Shown: positions 1-8,119 of the stretch, piece after piece | Layout of the letters: each line of letters opens with the position of its first letter | Numbering within the stretch: the first letter of the stretch is position 1 | NCBI RefSeq assembly: GCF_019464495.1 | Contig: NZ_CP080492.1 | Span: forward strand, 3,100,001-3,164,000 | Origin: Leucobacter luti | GTDB taxonomy: Bacteria > Actinomycetota > Actinomycetes > Actinomycetales > Microbacteriaceae | Length of the DNA stretch: 64,000 nt | Direction of reading: 5' to 3' | The notes under the pieces: generated by a model | The model's database searches: none | The model's input: the letters and a program-made list of their open reading frames with translations, nothing else | Told to the model about the DNA's origin: nothing | Translations under genes and position numbers: made by a program

Positions 1-147
1 GCATGTGCGACGGGGATTCACCGAGGATTCAGCGGCAATCTCCGGCTTGCACGAGCAGCACTGCAGGGCGTTCGACATGGGACAGGTGCGCTCCCACCCA
101 GGTACACCAGCACTGTTGGCGTTTTGGTGCGAGTCCCTCCCGCACGC

Positions 148-153
148 TAGGTT
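148..153 (+). promoter_or_regulatory. -10 box, leaderless start of 160-546
   Basis: TAGGTT ends 6 nt before the ATG at 160, so transcription would start at or next to the start codon. No convincing -35 is visible. Confidence 0.4.
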
Positions 154-159
154 GACGCT

Positions 160-546
160 ATGGGACATCGTCGAGAGCTCCACCAGTTTCTTGATGAGAT
201 AGCCCGAGCAGGGATCGAGTACGGAACCTTTACGGTTCTGTGCGCCGCGACAAGCGGGCATGACACCGCGATTGTCCTGTACAGGTGGCATGGCAGCAGT
301 CGAGTGTACGGACGGATCTACACTTGGGCCGACCTCGTATCCATCTTTAACGATGAGAACGCCTCGGCCCTTGACTATGCGAGCGACAGGATCGTGCACG
401 ACTTTGAATCACCCCCCGGATCTGGCCGAGAGATCCAGTTCGAGTGGACGCAATCCCTTGGGATGAGCTCGAAAGACGTGCGCTGGTGTGATGTCGCCAA
501 TGACTACACCGATCTGCGCCCTGTCGTGTATATGGTGTGTGAATGA
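160..546 (+). CDS. Hypothetical protein, 128 aa
   Basis: A 128-residue acidic protein I do not recognise. It has no signal peptide or membrane segment; the composition (many Asp, Trp and Tyr) fits a small soluble protein. The frame is supported by a TAGGTT box at 148-153 placed 6 nt before the ATG, the leaderless arrangement seen at many genes in this window, and by actinobacterial third-position GC bias. It stands alone, about 300 bp before the convergent tRNA gene. It could be an orphan accessory gene. No function can be assigned. Confidence 0.6.
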   Translation: MGHRRELHQFLDEIARAGIEYGTFTVLCAATSGHDTAIVLYRWHGSSRVYGRIYTWADLVSIFNDENASALDYASDRIVHDFESPPGSGREIQFEWTQSLGMSSKDVRWCDVANDYTDLRPVVYMVCE

Positions 547-842
547 CGCCAATACTGACAGCTTCAGGTTGAATCAGAAGCAGGACTTCACGCATGTGCC
601 GTGCGGCAGCGTTGCGCGAGATCTCACTACCGCGCGCACTTGCCGCCCGGCGCCCCTCTGATCGCACTCGAGAGCGGGCGCGGCGCGGTCCTCACACGGC
701 TGCACCAAGTCTGCACGTCCATCGTGTCGGAATCGCGTCAGTTGGAGTATTCCGAGGCGCTCGGTCTCGGGATGGAATCGCAAAAGGCCCCGAACACTGG
801 CGTAGTCCTGCCGATGTTCTGGGCCTTTCACGTGTGTCGCAG
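547..842. other. Gene-poor gap before tRNA-Arg
   Basis: About 300 bp with no credible gene. Short frames here (for example 601-924) run into the tRNA and lack start signals. The only structured element is the tRNA terminator at 783-828. Confidence 0.6.
783..828 (-). terminator. Intrinsic terminator of tRNA-Arg
   Basis: Inverted repeat AAAGGCCC (783-790) / GGGCCTTT (821-828), extended inward by GAACA/TGTTC across one mismatch. Read on the minus strand it lies about 15 nt downstream of the tRNA 3' end and finishes in a short T run. Confidence 0.6.
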
Positions 843-915
843 TGCCCCCGGAGGGATTCGAACCCCCGACCTACGGTACCGGAAACCGGCGCTCTATCCC
901 CTGAGCTACGGAGGC
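843..915 (-). tRNA. tRNA-Arg (anticodon CCG)
   Basis: A 73-nt minus-strand cloverleaf. The 7-bp acceptor stem GCCTCCG/CGGGGGC has one G-U pair. The D-stem is GCTC/GAGC, the T-loop is GGTTCGAATCC, and the discriminator is A. The anticodon CCG lies at 880-882 and reads CGG. The top of the anticodon stem has a C-U mismatch (889 with 873). CCA is not encoded. An intrinsic terminator follows at 783-828. Confidence 0.95.
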
Positions 916-995
916 GAGCAATAGCGACTGGACCAGCGTAGCGCACTTCGCGGGGCCATTTGTGCACCGGGACGGCCGTCGCCCGCGGCCACGGC

Positions 996-1001
996 TAGAA
1001 T
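996..1001 (+). promoter_or_regulatory. -10 box of argS (leaderless)
   Basis: TAGAAT ends 8 nt before the GTG at 1010. The absence of a Shine-Dalgarno sequence there supports a leaderless transcript and decides the argS start. Confidence 0.5.
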
Positions 1002-1009
1002 GGATCCTT

Positions 1010-2680
1010 GTGACGCCACAAGAACTCGCCTCCGCCATCGCCCGCATCGCTACCGACGTCGTCGCCGCACGCGGCCTCGACCTCGTTGTGACCGAGAACG
1101 ACACGCAGGTGGACCGACCCAAGAACCGCGAACACGGCGATTGGGCCTCAAACGTGGCTATGAAGTTTGCGAAGCGGCTCGGCGTGAATCCGCGTGAGCT
1201 GGCGCAGGACATTGCGAGCGCAGCCGAGTCGATCGACGGTGTCGCGAAGGCAGAGGTTGCTGGCCCCGGCTTCATTAACATCACCCTTGACGCGGCCAGC
1301 GCTGGGCAGACGGCACGCCGTGTGGTCGAGCTGGGTGAGCAGTACGGCCGCAGCGACGTGCTCGCCGGCCACCGCATCAACATGGAGTTCGTTTCAGCGA
1401 ACCCCACTGGCCCACTGCACATGGGGCACACTCGCTGGGCGGCGCTCGGTGATTCGACCGCCCGCGTGTTGCGGGCCGCGGGCGCAGAGGTCGTCAACGA
1501 GTACTACATCAACGATGCTGGCGCCCAGATGAACAAGTTCGGCCGCTCCGTGCTCGCGGCCGCGCTCGGCGAGGACGCGCCTGAGGACGCCTATCCCGGT
1601 GCGTATATCCAGACCCTGGGTGCGCGCGTGCGGGAGCAAATCCCGAATTTGCAGGAACTCGCGGCGCAGGATCGTGATGCCGCGCTGGAGCAAGCGCAGG
1701 AGCTTGCGTACCAGCTGCAGCTCGCGGAGATCAAAGATTCGCTCGAGCGCTTCAACGTGCACTTCGACGTGTACTACTCTGAGCGGACGCTGCACACGCC
1801 GGGACCCGATGGCGCACCGAGCCCGATCGAAGCGGCAGTGGATCGACTTCGGGAACAGGGCCACGTATTCGAAGAAGACGACGCGATCTGGGTTCGCACC
1901 ACCGACTTCGGTGACGATAAGGATCGCGTATTCACCCGCGGCAACGGTGTCTACACATACTTCGCCGCCGACGCCGCCTACTACCTCGACAAGATGGATC
2001 GCGGCTTCACGGAAAAGATCTACCTTCTCGGCGCCGACCACCACGGGTATATCGGCCGCCTCACCGCGATCGCGGGTGCCGCGGGCGACGACGTCGAGAC
2101 CGGCATTTCCGTGCTGATCGGCCAGCTTGTCAACCTCGATGGTGCCCGCCTCTCAAAGCGGGCTGGCAACATTATTGAGCTCGATGACCTGTTGGAGTGG
2201 CTCGGCACAGATGCGCTGCGCTACTGGCTCGCGCGCTACCCGGCAGACTCGCCGCTCGCTCTCGACGGCGAGAAGCTCCGCAGCCGCTCGAACGACAACC
2301 CGGTGTTTTATGTGCAGTATGCGCACGCCCGCTCATGCGCAGTTGCACGGAACGCGGCGGTCGCAGGTATTGATCGCAGCGCCTTCGCGCCAGAGCTACT
2401 CACCCACGAAACCGAGACCGAACTGCTGGGCAAGTTGCAGCAGTACCCCGGGATCGTGGCGGGTGCTGCCGAATTGCGCGAGCCGCATCGCATCGCGCGT
2501 TTCCTCGAGGAGTTCGCTGCTGCGTTTAATCGCTGGTACGACAGCTGCCGGGTGATTCCGCTTGGCGAGGAGCCGGTGACGGATCTGCATCGCACCCGCC
2601 TGTGGCTGAACGACGCTGCCGGCCAGGTGCTGCGCAACGGTCTCGACCTCCTCGGAGTCAGCGCGCCAGACCGAATGTAA
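1010..2680 (+). CDS. argS: Arginyl-tRNA synthetase
   Basis: Class I aminoacyl-tRNA synthetase that charges tRNA-Arg in the cytosol. The N-terminal additional domain (about residues 1-110) is followed by the signature GPLHMGHTRWA (HIGH motif) and the ArgS stretch VNEYYINDAGAQMNKFG. The KMSKS-equivalent loop is the relaxed LSKRAGN expected for this enzyme. A C-terminal DALR anticodon-binding domain ends in the usual LGVSAPDRM. The 556 aa fit the family. I chose GTG 1010, preceded by TAGAAT at 996-1001, over an upstream in-frame codon at 962 because the upstream residues look non-homologous. It heads the conserved argS-lysA-hom cluster, here interrupted by four unrelated genes. Confidence 0.95.
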   Translation: MTPQELASAIARIATDVVAARGLDLVVTENDTQVDRPKNREHGDWASNVAMKFAKRLGVNPRELAQDIASAAESIDGVAKAEVAGPGFINITLDAASAGQTARRVVELGEQYGRSDVLAGHRINMEFVSANPTGPLHMGHTRWAALGDSTARVLRAAGAEVVNEYYINDAGAQMNKFGRSVLAAALGEDAPEDAYPGAYIQTLGARVREQIPNLQELAAQDRDAALEQAQELAYQLQLAEIKDSLERFNVHFDVYYSERTLHTPGPDGAPSPIEAAVDRLREQGHVFEEDDAIWVRTTDFGDDKDRVFTRGNGVYTYFAADAAYYLDKMDRGFTEKIYLLGADHHGYIGRLTAIAGAAGDDVETGISVLIGQLVNLDGARLSKRAGNIIELDDLLEWLGTDALRYWLARYPADSPLALDGEKLRSRSNDNPVFYVQYAHARSCAVARNAAVAGIDRSAFAPELLTHETETELLGKLQQYPGIVAGAAELREPHRIARFLEEFAAAFNRWYDSCRVIPLGEEPVTDLHRTRLWLNDAAGQVLRNGLDLLGVSAPDRM

Positions 2681-2740
2681 CCCACGCCGTGCGCTTCTCT
2701 CGATAGGCTCGGCCCACGAGTACCTTCGGAAGGAGCGCGC

Positions 2741-3502
2741 ATGGCACGGGGGCAATCCAGCTGGTGGAAGAAGCTGTTGGGTGTGGTTATTGCGCTCGCA
2801 GTGCTCGGAGGCGGTGCTGAGCTGGCCCTCCGGCTGTTCGTGCCGAGCGTCATTGAGACGGCGGTGCGCTCGCAGCTCAAGCTCTCAGGCGACCATCCGG
2901 TTGACGTGGAACTCGGCGGATCCGTCGTACTCAACGCACTGCGCGGCGGCGTGGGAAACGTCACCGTTGAAGTGCCGGACACTCCGCTCGTTGACGGCAT
3001 CGTTGCAGATGCGACGGTGCGTGCCGGCCTCGTGCCGTTCAACCCGCTGAACGGGGAGATCCAGGACGGCTCCGTCGAACTCACCGTGCCACAGGACCAG
3101 CTGGGATCGATCGTGAAGCTGCTCACCAAGGGCGTCGCCACGACAGGCGAGGTGCGCGACGGTGATCTTCTGATCGGCCGCTCGGTCACGCTGCTGGGCC
3201 AGGAGATCCCACTCACGATCGCGCTTGGGATCAGTGTGGCGAACGGAGATGTGCTGCTCGAGCCGAAGCAGGTCAGTGCGGCAGGCCTTGATCTGACCGC
3301 TGAGCAGATTTCGCAGGCGACTGGAGCGCTGCTCGATCCCGTGTTGCACCCGGCACCCGTGTGCGTGCGGGATCAGCTGCCGGCCGGAGTGACACTCACC
3401 GATGTGCAGCTCTCGAGCACGGGGACCGCGGTGATTGAGGCGTCGCTTGCCCCGGATGCGGTGTCAAACCCCGAGCAGCGCGCAAAGGGGAGCTGCGAGT
3501 AG
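2741..3502 (+). CDS. LmeA-like (DUF2993) phospholipid-binding protein
   Basis: A 253-residue envelope protein with one N-terminal membrane anchor (about residues 12-30, after WWKKLLG) and an extracytoplasmic domain of the DUF2993/LmeA type. Features include the helix RLFVPSVIETAVRSQLKLSG, VELGGSVVLNALRGGVGNV, and a late CVRDQLPAGV segment. In mycobacteria LmeA binds phosphoinositides and affects lipomannan maturation; a similar envelope-lipid role here is inference. The start is supported by AAGGAG about 8 nt upstream. It sits 60 bp after argS on the same strand. Confidence 0.75.
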   Translation: MARGQSSWWKKLLGVVIALAVLGGGAELALRLFVPSVIETAVRSQLKLSGDHPVDVELGGSVVLNALRGGVGNVTVEVPDTPLVDGIVADATVRAGLVPFNPLNGEIQDGSVELTVPQDQLGSIVKLLTKGVATTGEVRDGDLLIGRSVTLLGQEIPLTIALGISVANGDVLLEPKQVSAAGLDLTAEQISQATGALLDPVLHPAPVCVRDQLPAGVTLTDVQLSSTGTAVIEASLAPDAVSNPEQRAKGSCE

Positions 3503-3537
3503 CGCGACCCTGCGCGGCGCAACGGACCATACCCGTG

Positions 3538-3577
3538 CTGTCGGGCTGTCGGGCTGTCGGGCTGTCGGGCTGTCGGG
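3538..3577. repeat. Tandem 8-bp repeat (TCGGGCTG)
   Basis: Four exact head-to-tail copies of TCGGGCTG (3541-3572) with a partial copy on each side. They lie between the convergent 3' ends of the LmeA-like gene and pucR. Likely slippage-derived; no function is visible. Confidence 0.85.
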
Positions 3578-3599
3578 GGTCCTGTTGTGGGGGTTCGGA

Positions 3600-5036
3600 T
3601 CACACTCCTGCAGCGCGGAGCGCGAGCCACGCTGCAGCCCGGTCGTCTGCGCGATCCATCGAGAGTCCCGTGAGCTCTTCAACGCGCCGCACCCGCGACA
3701 CGAGTGTTTGGCGATGGATCCCGAGCCGCTCAGCGCTGCTGCGGTGCGCCCCGTGCTCGGCCAGGAATACTCGCAGCGTCAACGCGAGCTCCGTGTGTGC
3801 ACCAGAGGAGTCGCGCAATGGATCCAACACGCTTGCGATTTCCCCTCCGCCGTGGTCCGCGAGCGTTGAGAACACGAGCTCAACGGTGGAGAGCCCGGCA
3901 AACTCGACCACGGTGAGACTGTCTTCGAACGCAGCGTCGAGCGCCTGCCTGGCTTGGACGGCGCTTCGCGCGAGTGCGTCGGTCGGTGCGGGGGTGCCGA
4001 TTCCGAGGTGCAGCCTGCTGCCGGCGATCGGCGTGAACTCCCGTACTCGCACAGCCAGTTCAGTGGCGACGTCGGAGCGTACGAAACCGCGTACTCGACC
4101 GTGGCTCGCCGCGAACACATGCTCGGCGCCCAACTCGTCGAACCATCGGCGGAGGAGCCGTTCCGCATCAATGGTGCGGGTTTTGGCGCCCAGCTCGAAC
4201 GCGGTGAGTGTCGACTCGTGCACGCCCCAGCGGTGAAGCAGCGCAGGCGCTGCCGGTCCGCCAGCGCTGAGTGTGTCGAGCAGGGCTTGGCGACCGAGGT
4301 GCTCAGTCAGCGATGGATCGTGCGTGCGGAGCACCAGGTCGAAGAGTGCGGCGGCGAGTGAGGCGAGATCTCGCGCGTGGCTCGTGCGGCTCGATCGGGT
4401 AGCGATCACGAGCCGACCCGCGAGATCTCGATCTGAACCGACCGGGTGCAATTGTAGGCCGTCGTGGCGCACCCGCACAGGGCGCCCGGTCGCAATAGCG
4501 ATGGCGTCGGAGACGTGGAGTCTCCCGGCGCCCGCGCTGGCGATGAGGTGCCCTTGGGAGTCGAGGAGAACTGCCCAGCCGTCGATCCTTCGCGCGAGTT
4601 CGGCGATCACTGCGGTGACCCCGCCTCGCCGGGCCACCTGCGTGAGCACGTTCATGCCGGCGGTCACGAGCCGGTCAGCTGCCGCTCGGTCATCAGCGAT
4701 GATGGTGGTGAGCGTAGCGTGCAGGGCGACTCCGCCAAGGTCGGTGCCGAGGATCGCGGTCATCCCGTGTGTCGCGAGACTGGCACGAAGCGCCGGGGTG
4801 TCACGGTGTGAGATGAAGACCGCGCCGGTGAGCGCGTCTCGAATTGCACCGCCCTCGGTGAGGCGGCGCAGGAGTTCCTGTTCATCTCCGGTGACGAGCG
4901 TCGCATAGTTGGGGTTCCCCACGACGACATAAGCCTCGACGGGGGTGACTCCGTCGATGGGGGTGCGCTCGTCGATGCGCTGGGGCACACAGGTGCCGCC
5001 GACGAGCCGCACCACAGCAGAAAGGTCCAGAGCCAT
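3600..5036 (-). CDS. PucR-family transcriptional regulator
   Basis: A 478-aa cytoplasmic activator/repressor. A central GAF-like region (around residues 150-230: IAELARRIDGWAVLLDSQGH) is followed by a CdaR/GGDEF-like segment (LHLGIGTPAPT). The C-terminal PucR helix-turn-helix is clear: RLGIHRQTLVSRVRRVEELT. It is transcribed away from the alcohol dehydrogenase and permease genes and probably controls them. TACACT at 5043-5048 (minus) lies 6 nt before the ATG, so the mRNA is probably leaderless. An 8-bp dyad (5048-5055/5080-5087) touches this box, which suggests autoregulation. The effector is unknown. Confidence 0.85.
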   Translation of the reverse strand: MALDLSAVVRLVGGTCVPQRIDERTPIDGVTPVEAYVVVGNPNYATLVTGDEQELLRRLTEGGAIRDALTGAVFISHRDTPALRASLATHGMTAILGTDLGGVALHATLTTIIADDRAAADRLVTAGMNVLTQVARRGGVTAVIAELARRIDGWAVLLDSQGHLIASAGAGRLHVSDAIAIATGRPVRVRHDGLQLHPVGSDRDLAGRLVIATRSSRTSHARDLASLAAALFDLVLRTHDPSLTEHLGRQALLDTLSAGGPAAPALLHRWGVHESTLTAFELGAKTRTIDAERLLRRWFDELGAEHVFAASHGRVRGFVRSDVATELAVRVREFTPIAGSRLHLGIGTPAPTDALARSAVQARQALDAAFEDSLTVVEFAGLSTVELVFSTLADHGGGEIASVLDPLRDSSGAHTELALTLRVFLAEHGAHRSSAERLGIHRQTLVSRVRRVEELTGLSMDRADDRAAAWLALRAAGV

Positions 5037-5042
5037 GCCGTG

Positions 5043-5048
5043 AGTGTA
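5043..5048 (-). promoter_or_regulatory. -10 box of pucR (leaderless)
   Basis: TACACT on the minus strand, 6 nt before the ATG at 5036. Its upstream end coincides with one half of the operator dyad. Confidence 0.45.
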
Positions 5049-5087
5049 CCAAGTGGTGGTCGGCCAAGGTGGGGATCATCACTTGGT
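5048..5087. promoter_or_regulatory. Candidate PucR operator dyad
   Basis: Perfect inverted repeat ACCAAGTG (5048-5055) / CACTTGGT (5080-5087) in the pucR-adh intergenic region, with about 32 bp (three helical turns) between the centres of the half-sites. One half abuts the pucR -10 box. The position suits a shared operator controlling both divergent units. Confidence 0.45.
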
Positions 5088-5202
5088 GCAGTGACAAGCT
5101 GCTCCAATCCTCCGTAACATCTCCACAGTCACGTCCGCTCCCGCGTTCAGTCGGGTACGGCGCGGCGTGCCGAACGACTCGAACAACGAAGGAGTTTTCC
5201 TC

Positions 5203-6300
5203 ATGAAGGCTGTGGTATTCCGCAATCCGGAGACCCGAGTAGAGGTTGCCAATGTCGATCTCGCCGCACCCAAGGCGGGAGAGGTGCGCGTCAAGATCGC
5301 CGCCGCAGGGGTCTGCCACTCCGATCTGCACGTGAAGCGCGGTGAGTGGGATGCCGCGGCTCCCATGGTGATGGGCCACGAAGGCTCGGGCGTCGTGCTC
5401 GAGCTCGGAGAGGGAGTCACCTCCCTCGCCGTTGGCGATCATGTGGTGCTCAGCTGGGTGCCGCCGTGCGGCGAGTGCCGCTACTGCCTGCAGGGGCACG
5501 AAGCACGCTGCCAGAAAGTTGCCACCCTCGTTGCGCCGCAGGGCGTGCTATTCGACGGCACCTCACGCCTGTCGCTCGGCGAGGAGCAGATCCACCACTA
5601 CCTCGGCGTCTCTTCGTTCGCTGAGGAAGTCGTTGTGCCGGCATCCGGTGCGATCAAGGTGCGCGATGACGCACCACTCGATGTCATCGCCGTGGTCGGC
5701 TGCGCCGTTGCCACCGGTGTCGGCGCCGTGTTGAACACTGCGGCCGTAGAACCCGGGGCAACGGTGGCCGTGATCGGTTGCGGCGGCGTTGGACTGAACG
5801 TGGTCCAGGGCGCCAAGCTCGCCGGTGCTGAGCGCATCATTGCGATCGATATCGTCGCAGACAAGACCGCAATGGCACTCCAGTTTGGGGCGACGGACCG
5901 GATCGATTCCTCCGAGCGGGACGCCGTCGAGCAGCTGTTCGAGCTCATCCCCGACGGCGTCGACTATGCATTCGATGCCATCGGTCGCACAGTGACAACG
6001 GAACAGGCAATCCAGATGCTCGGTCTCGGCGGTGCAGCGGTCATCGTCGGCCTCCCACCCACTGGGGCTCGTGCCTCGTTCGAGCCGCTCGTGCTCGCAG
6101 AAGCAGACCAGCGCATCCTCGGCTCCAACTACGGCTCCGTTCGTCCCTCCATCGACATCCCCGCGCTGGTCGATCGCTACATGGACGGCCAGCTGAAGCT
6201 TGATCCGCTGATCTCAGGCCGACGCCCACTCGATGAGGCAGCAGAGGCCCTCGACGATCTCGAAGCGGGCGGCGTGCTGCGCACACTGCTCATCCCGTAA
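5203..6300 (+). CDS. Zinc-dependent alcohol dehydrogenase (MDR family)
   Basis: Medium-chain NAD(P)-dependent dehydrogenase, 365 aa. Catalytic zinc ligands are visible in GVCHSD and GHEGSG. The structural zinc loop is CGECRYCLQGHEARC, and the Rossmann motif is [10 protein letters not shown]. It oxidises an alcohol to an aldehyde, or the reverse; the substrate is not evident. The start is ATG 5203, with AAGGAG 8 nt upstream. An amino-acid/amine permease follows after 28 bp and a PucR regulator diverges. This suggests uptake and oxidation of one compound, for example an amino alcohol, but that is inference. It resembles the mscR product encoded at 56.3 kb in fold but lacks evidence of the mycothiol role. 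Confidence 0.85.
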   Translation: MKAVVFRNPETRVEVANVDLAAPKAGEVRVKIAAAGVCHSDLHVKRGEWDAAAPMVMGHEGSGVVLELGEGVTSLAVGDHVVLSWVPPCGECRYCLQGHEARCQKVATLVAPQGVLFDGTSRLSLGEEQIHHYLGVSSFAEEVVVPASGAIKVRDDAPLDVIAVVGCAVATGVGAVLNTAAVEPGATVAVIGCGGVGLNVVQGAKLAGAERIIAIDIVADKTAMALQFGATDRIDSSERDAVEQLFELIPDGVDYAFDAIGRTVTTEQAIQMLGLGGAAVIVGLPPTGARASFEPLVLAEADQRILGSNYGSVRPSIDIPALVDRYMDGQLKLDPLISGRRPLDEAAEALDDLEAGGVLRTLLIP

Positions 6301-6328
6301 TCCACTCAACGAAGAGAGAACACACACC

Positions 6329-7756
6329 ATGACCCACACCACAGAACGGAAGGTCGACGCGGGCCTGCGCGAGGGGGTGATGTCTGGGCCAGAACTTGCG
6401 GCCCAGGCGATCGCCAGTATCGCACCGAGCGCCGTCATCGCCTTCACTGCAGCCTCGATCTTCCTCGGGGCAGGCAACGGCACAATGTTCGCGTTCGTGC
6501 TTGCCACGATCGTGATCCTCTGTGTCGGCTACATCGTCTCAATGTTCGCGCGCCGTCACGCCTCGGCCGGGTCGCTCTACACCTACGTCGCGAAGGGTCT
6601 CGGCCCGACCGGTGCATTCGCGGCTGGCGTCGCGCTGCTGATCGGATCCTGGGGCATCGCAGCGGGATCACTCGGCGGCGCCGTCGCCTACGCCTCTGAT
6701 CTCTTGCAGATTTTCGGCATGGAGAGCGCCTCCAGCCTCGGCTGGTTGATCGTCCTCGCCGTGATCATCGGAGGGCTTGCGACTTTCTTCACGATCCGGG
6801 GAATCCGGATCTCAGCTCGGATCTCGCTCGTGCTCGAACTCGTATCGGTGTTCATCATCCTCGTGCTGCTCATCGCAGCGCTCGTCTGGCTCGGGCCGGA
6901 CGCATGGGATCCCGCACAGTTCACGTTCGAGGGGGTCCCGTTCCAGGGTGTCGCCGCAGGCATGGTGCTGGGTATCCTCGGCTTCGTCGGCTTCTCCTCG
7001 GCTGACGCACTCGGGCGGGAAGCCCGCAACCCGCACACCGCGATTCCGCGTGCAATCATGTGGAGCGCCGTCGTTGTCGGCGTGCTCTACGTCTTCGCCG
7101 CATACACGCAGATCGCCGTGCTCGGCGATGACCTGGGCGAGGTGGCGAGCCCGCTGCAAGCGATCAACGAGCGGATCGGGATGCCAGGATGGTTTGCTCC
7201 CATCCTCGTGTTCGGTGTCGCTGCCTCGTTCTTCGCCGTCGTGGTCGCTCCGCTGAATGTCGTGGGCCGCATCATTTACGTGATGGGCAAGGAGGGCGTC
7301 GTGCCTGAGCGCTTCGGCCGCACACACGAGACGCACCTCACGCCGCACCGCGTACTGCTGATTGCTGGCCCTGCCGCGATCGCGCTCGACGTCATCCTGC
7401 TGCTCATGGGGACGCACCCGATGGACATCGTGGTGTGGGTGGATACCTACGGCACCTACGGCTACATGGTGGCGTACGCGCTCGTCGCGATTGCCGGTGT
7501 CGTGTACACCGCGCGACTCGGGATCCCCAACCGGCTCGTGTGGCTGTGCGCGGTAGTGGCGGTCGTCGCCATGGCGTACGTGTTCTTCGCGAACGTCTGG
7601 CCGATGCCAGTGTTCCCGATCAACGTCATCCCGTACCTGTTCGTTGCCACGATGCTCCTTGCGTTCTCTCGCTTCTGGTGGCTCAAGGCGAACCGGCCTG
7701 AGGTGCTCCAGCGCGTGGGAAACACGCACACCGAAATGATGGAGGGAGTCGGCTAA
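6329..7756 (+). CDS. APC-family amino acid/amine permease
   Basis: A 475-aa integral membrane transporter with about 12 hydrophobic segments. It begins with the APC signature region (GPELAAQAIASIAPS) and contains the conserved loop GFSSADALGREARNPHTAIP typical of this superfamily. It imports an amino acid or amine by proton or sodium coupling; the substrate is unknown. The start ATG 6329 lies 28 bp after the dehydrogenase, with GAAGAGAG upstream, so the two genes form an operon probably controlled by the divergent PucR. A stem-loop at 7778-7820 closes the unit. Confidence 0.85.
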   Translation: MTHTTERKVDAGLREGVMSGPELAAQAIASIAPSAVIAFTAASIFLGAGNGTMFAFVLATIVILCVGYIVSMFARRHASAGSLYTYVAKGLGPTGAFAAGVALLIGSWGIAAGSLGGAVAYASDLLQIFGMESASSLGWLIVLAVIIGGLATFFTIRGIRISARISLVLELVSVFIILVLLIAALVWLGPDAWDPAQFTFEGVPFQGVAAGMVLGILGFVGFSSADALGREARNPHTAIPRAIMWSAVVVGVLYVFAAYTQIAVLGDDLGEVASPLQAINERIGMPGWFAPILVFGVAASFFAVVVAPLNVVGRIIYVMGKEGVVPERFGRTHETHLTPHRVLLIAGPAAIALDVILLLMGTHPMDIVVWVDTYGTYGYMVAYALVAIAGVVYTARLGIPNRLVWLCAVVAVVAMAYVFFANVWPMPVFPINVIPYLFVATMLLAFSRFWWLKANRPEVLQRVGNTHTEMMEGVG

Positions 7757-8119
7757 CGAGCCGACGCTGAGTTGCAGCGGAACGGGGTCGGTCGCGCTCT
7801 GCGCGGCAGGCCCCGTTCCGTCGTATCGACCCAACGAGCGTGCGAGGTCAACATTGCTGGTGTACCTCCTCGTTCCTCACAGGCGGCGCACGGCACACAA
7901 CAACCGGCTCCGCTCAATTGGAAATGGGGGAGACAGCGGCACGCTGTCACACTCCCACGCTGGTATGCGCAGCACGCTAAGCTAAACGGGTTCGTTCTGA
8001 GCACTCTGCTCCGTTCGCACGGCTTCAGGGGCCAATCCGGGTCCGCTCGCCACAGGCTGCATGCCGTAGCCCCCGCGAGCGTTGACGGCCACGACGTATC
8101 CCCACACCAGGAGCCAGCT
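7757..8119. other. Gap between permease operon and lysA
   Basis: This 363-bp gap contains the terminator-like hairpin at 7778-7820 and then about 300 bp that must hold the lysA promoter. No clear -10/-35 pair stands out. The frame open upstream of lysA (from 7772) crosses the hairpin and is not credible coding sequence. Confidence 0.5.
7778..7820 (+). terminator. Stem-loop after permease gene
   Basis: Perfect 10-bp stem CGGAACGGGG (7778-7787) / CCCCGTTCCG (7811-7820), 22 nt after the permease stop. There is no T tract, so termination efficiency is uncertain. Confidence 0.55.

Noticed and set aside
5..202. Short plus-strand frame at the window edge
   Set aside because: It overlaps the better-supported start at 160, has no promoter or ribosome-binding site, and its translation has no recognisable features.
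594..941. Two overlapping plus-strand frames around 600-940
   Set aside because: Both read through the tRNA-Arg gene and its terminator and lack start signals.
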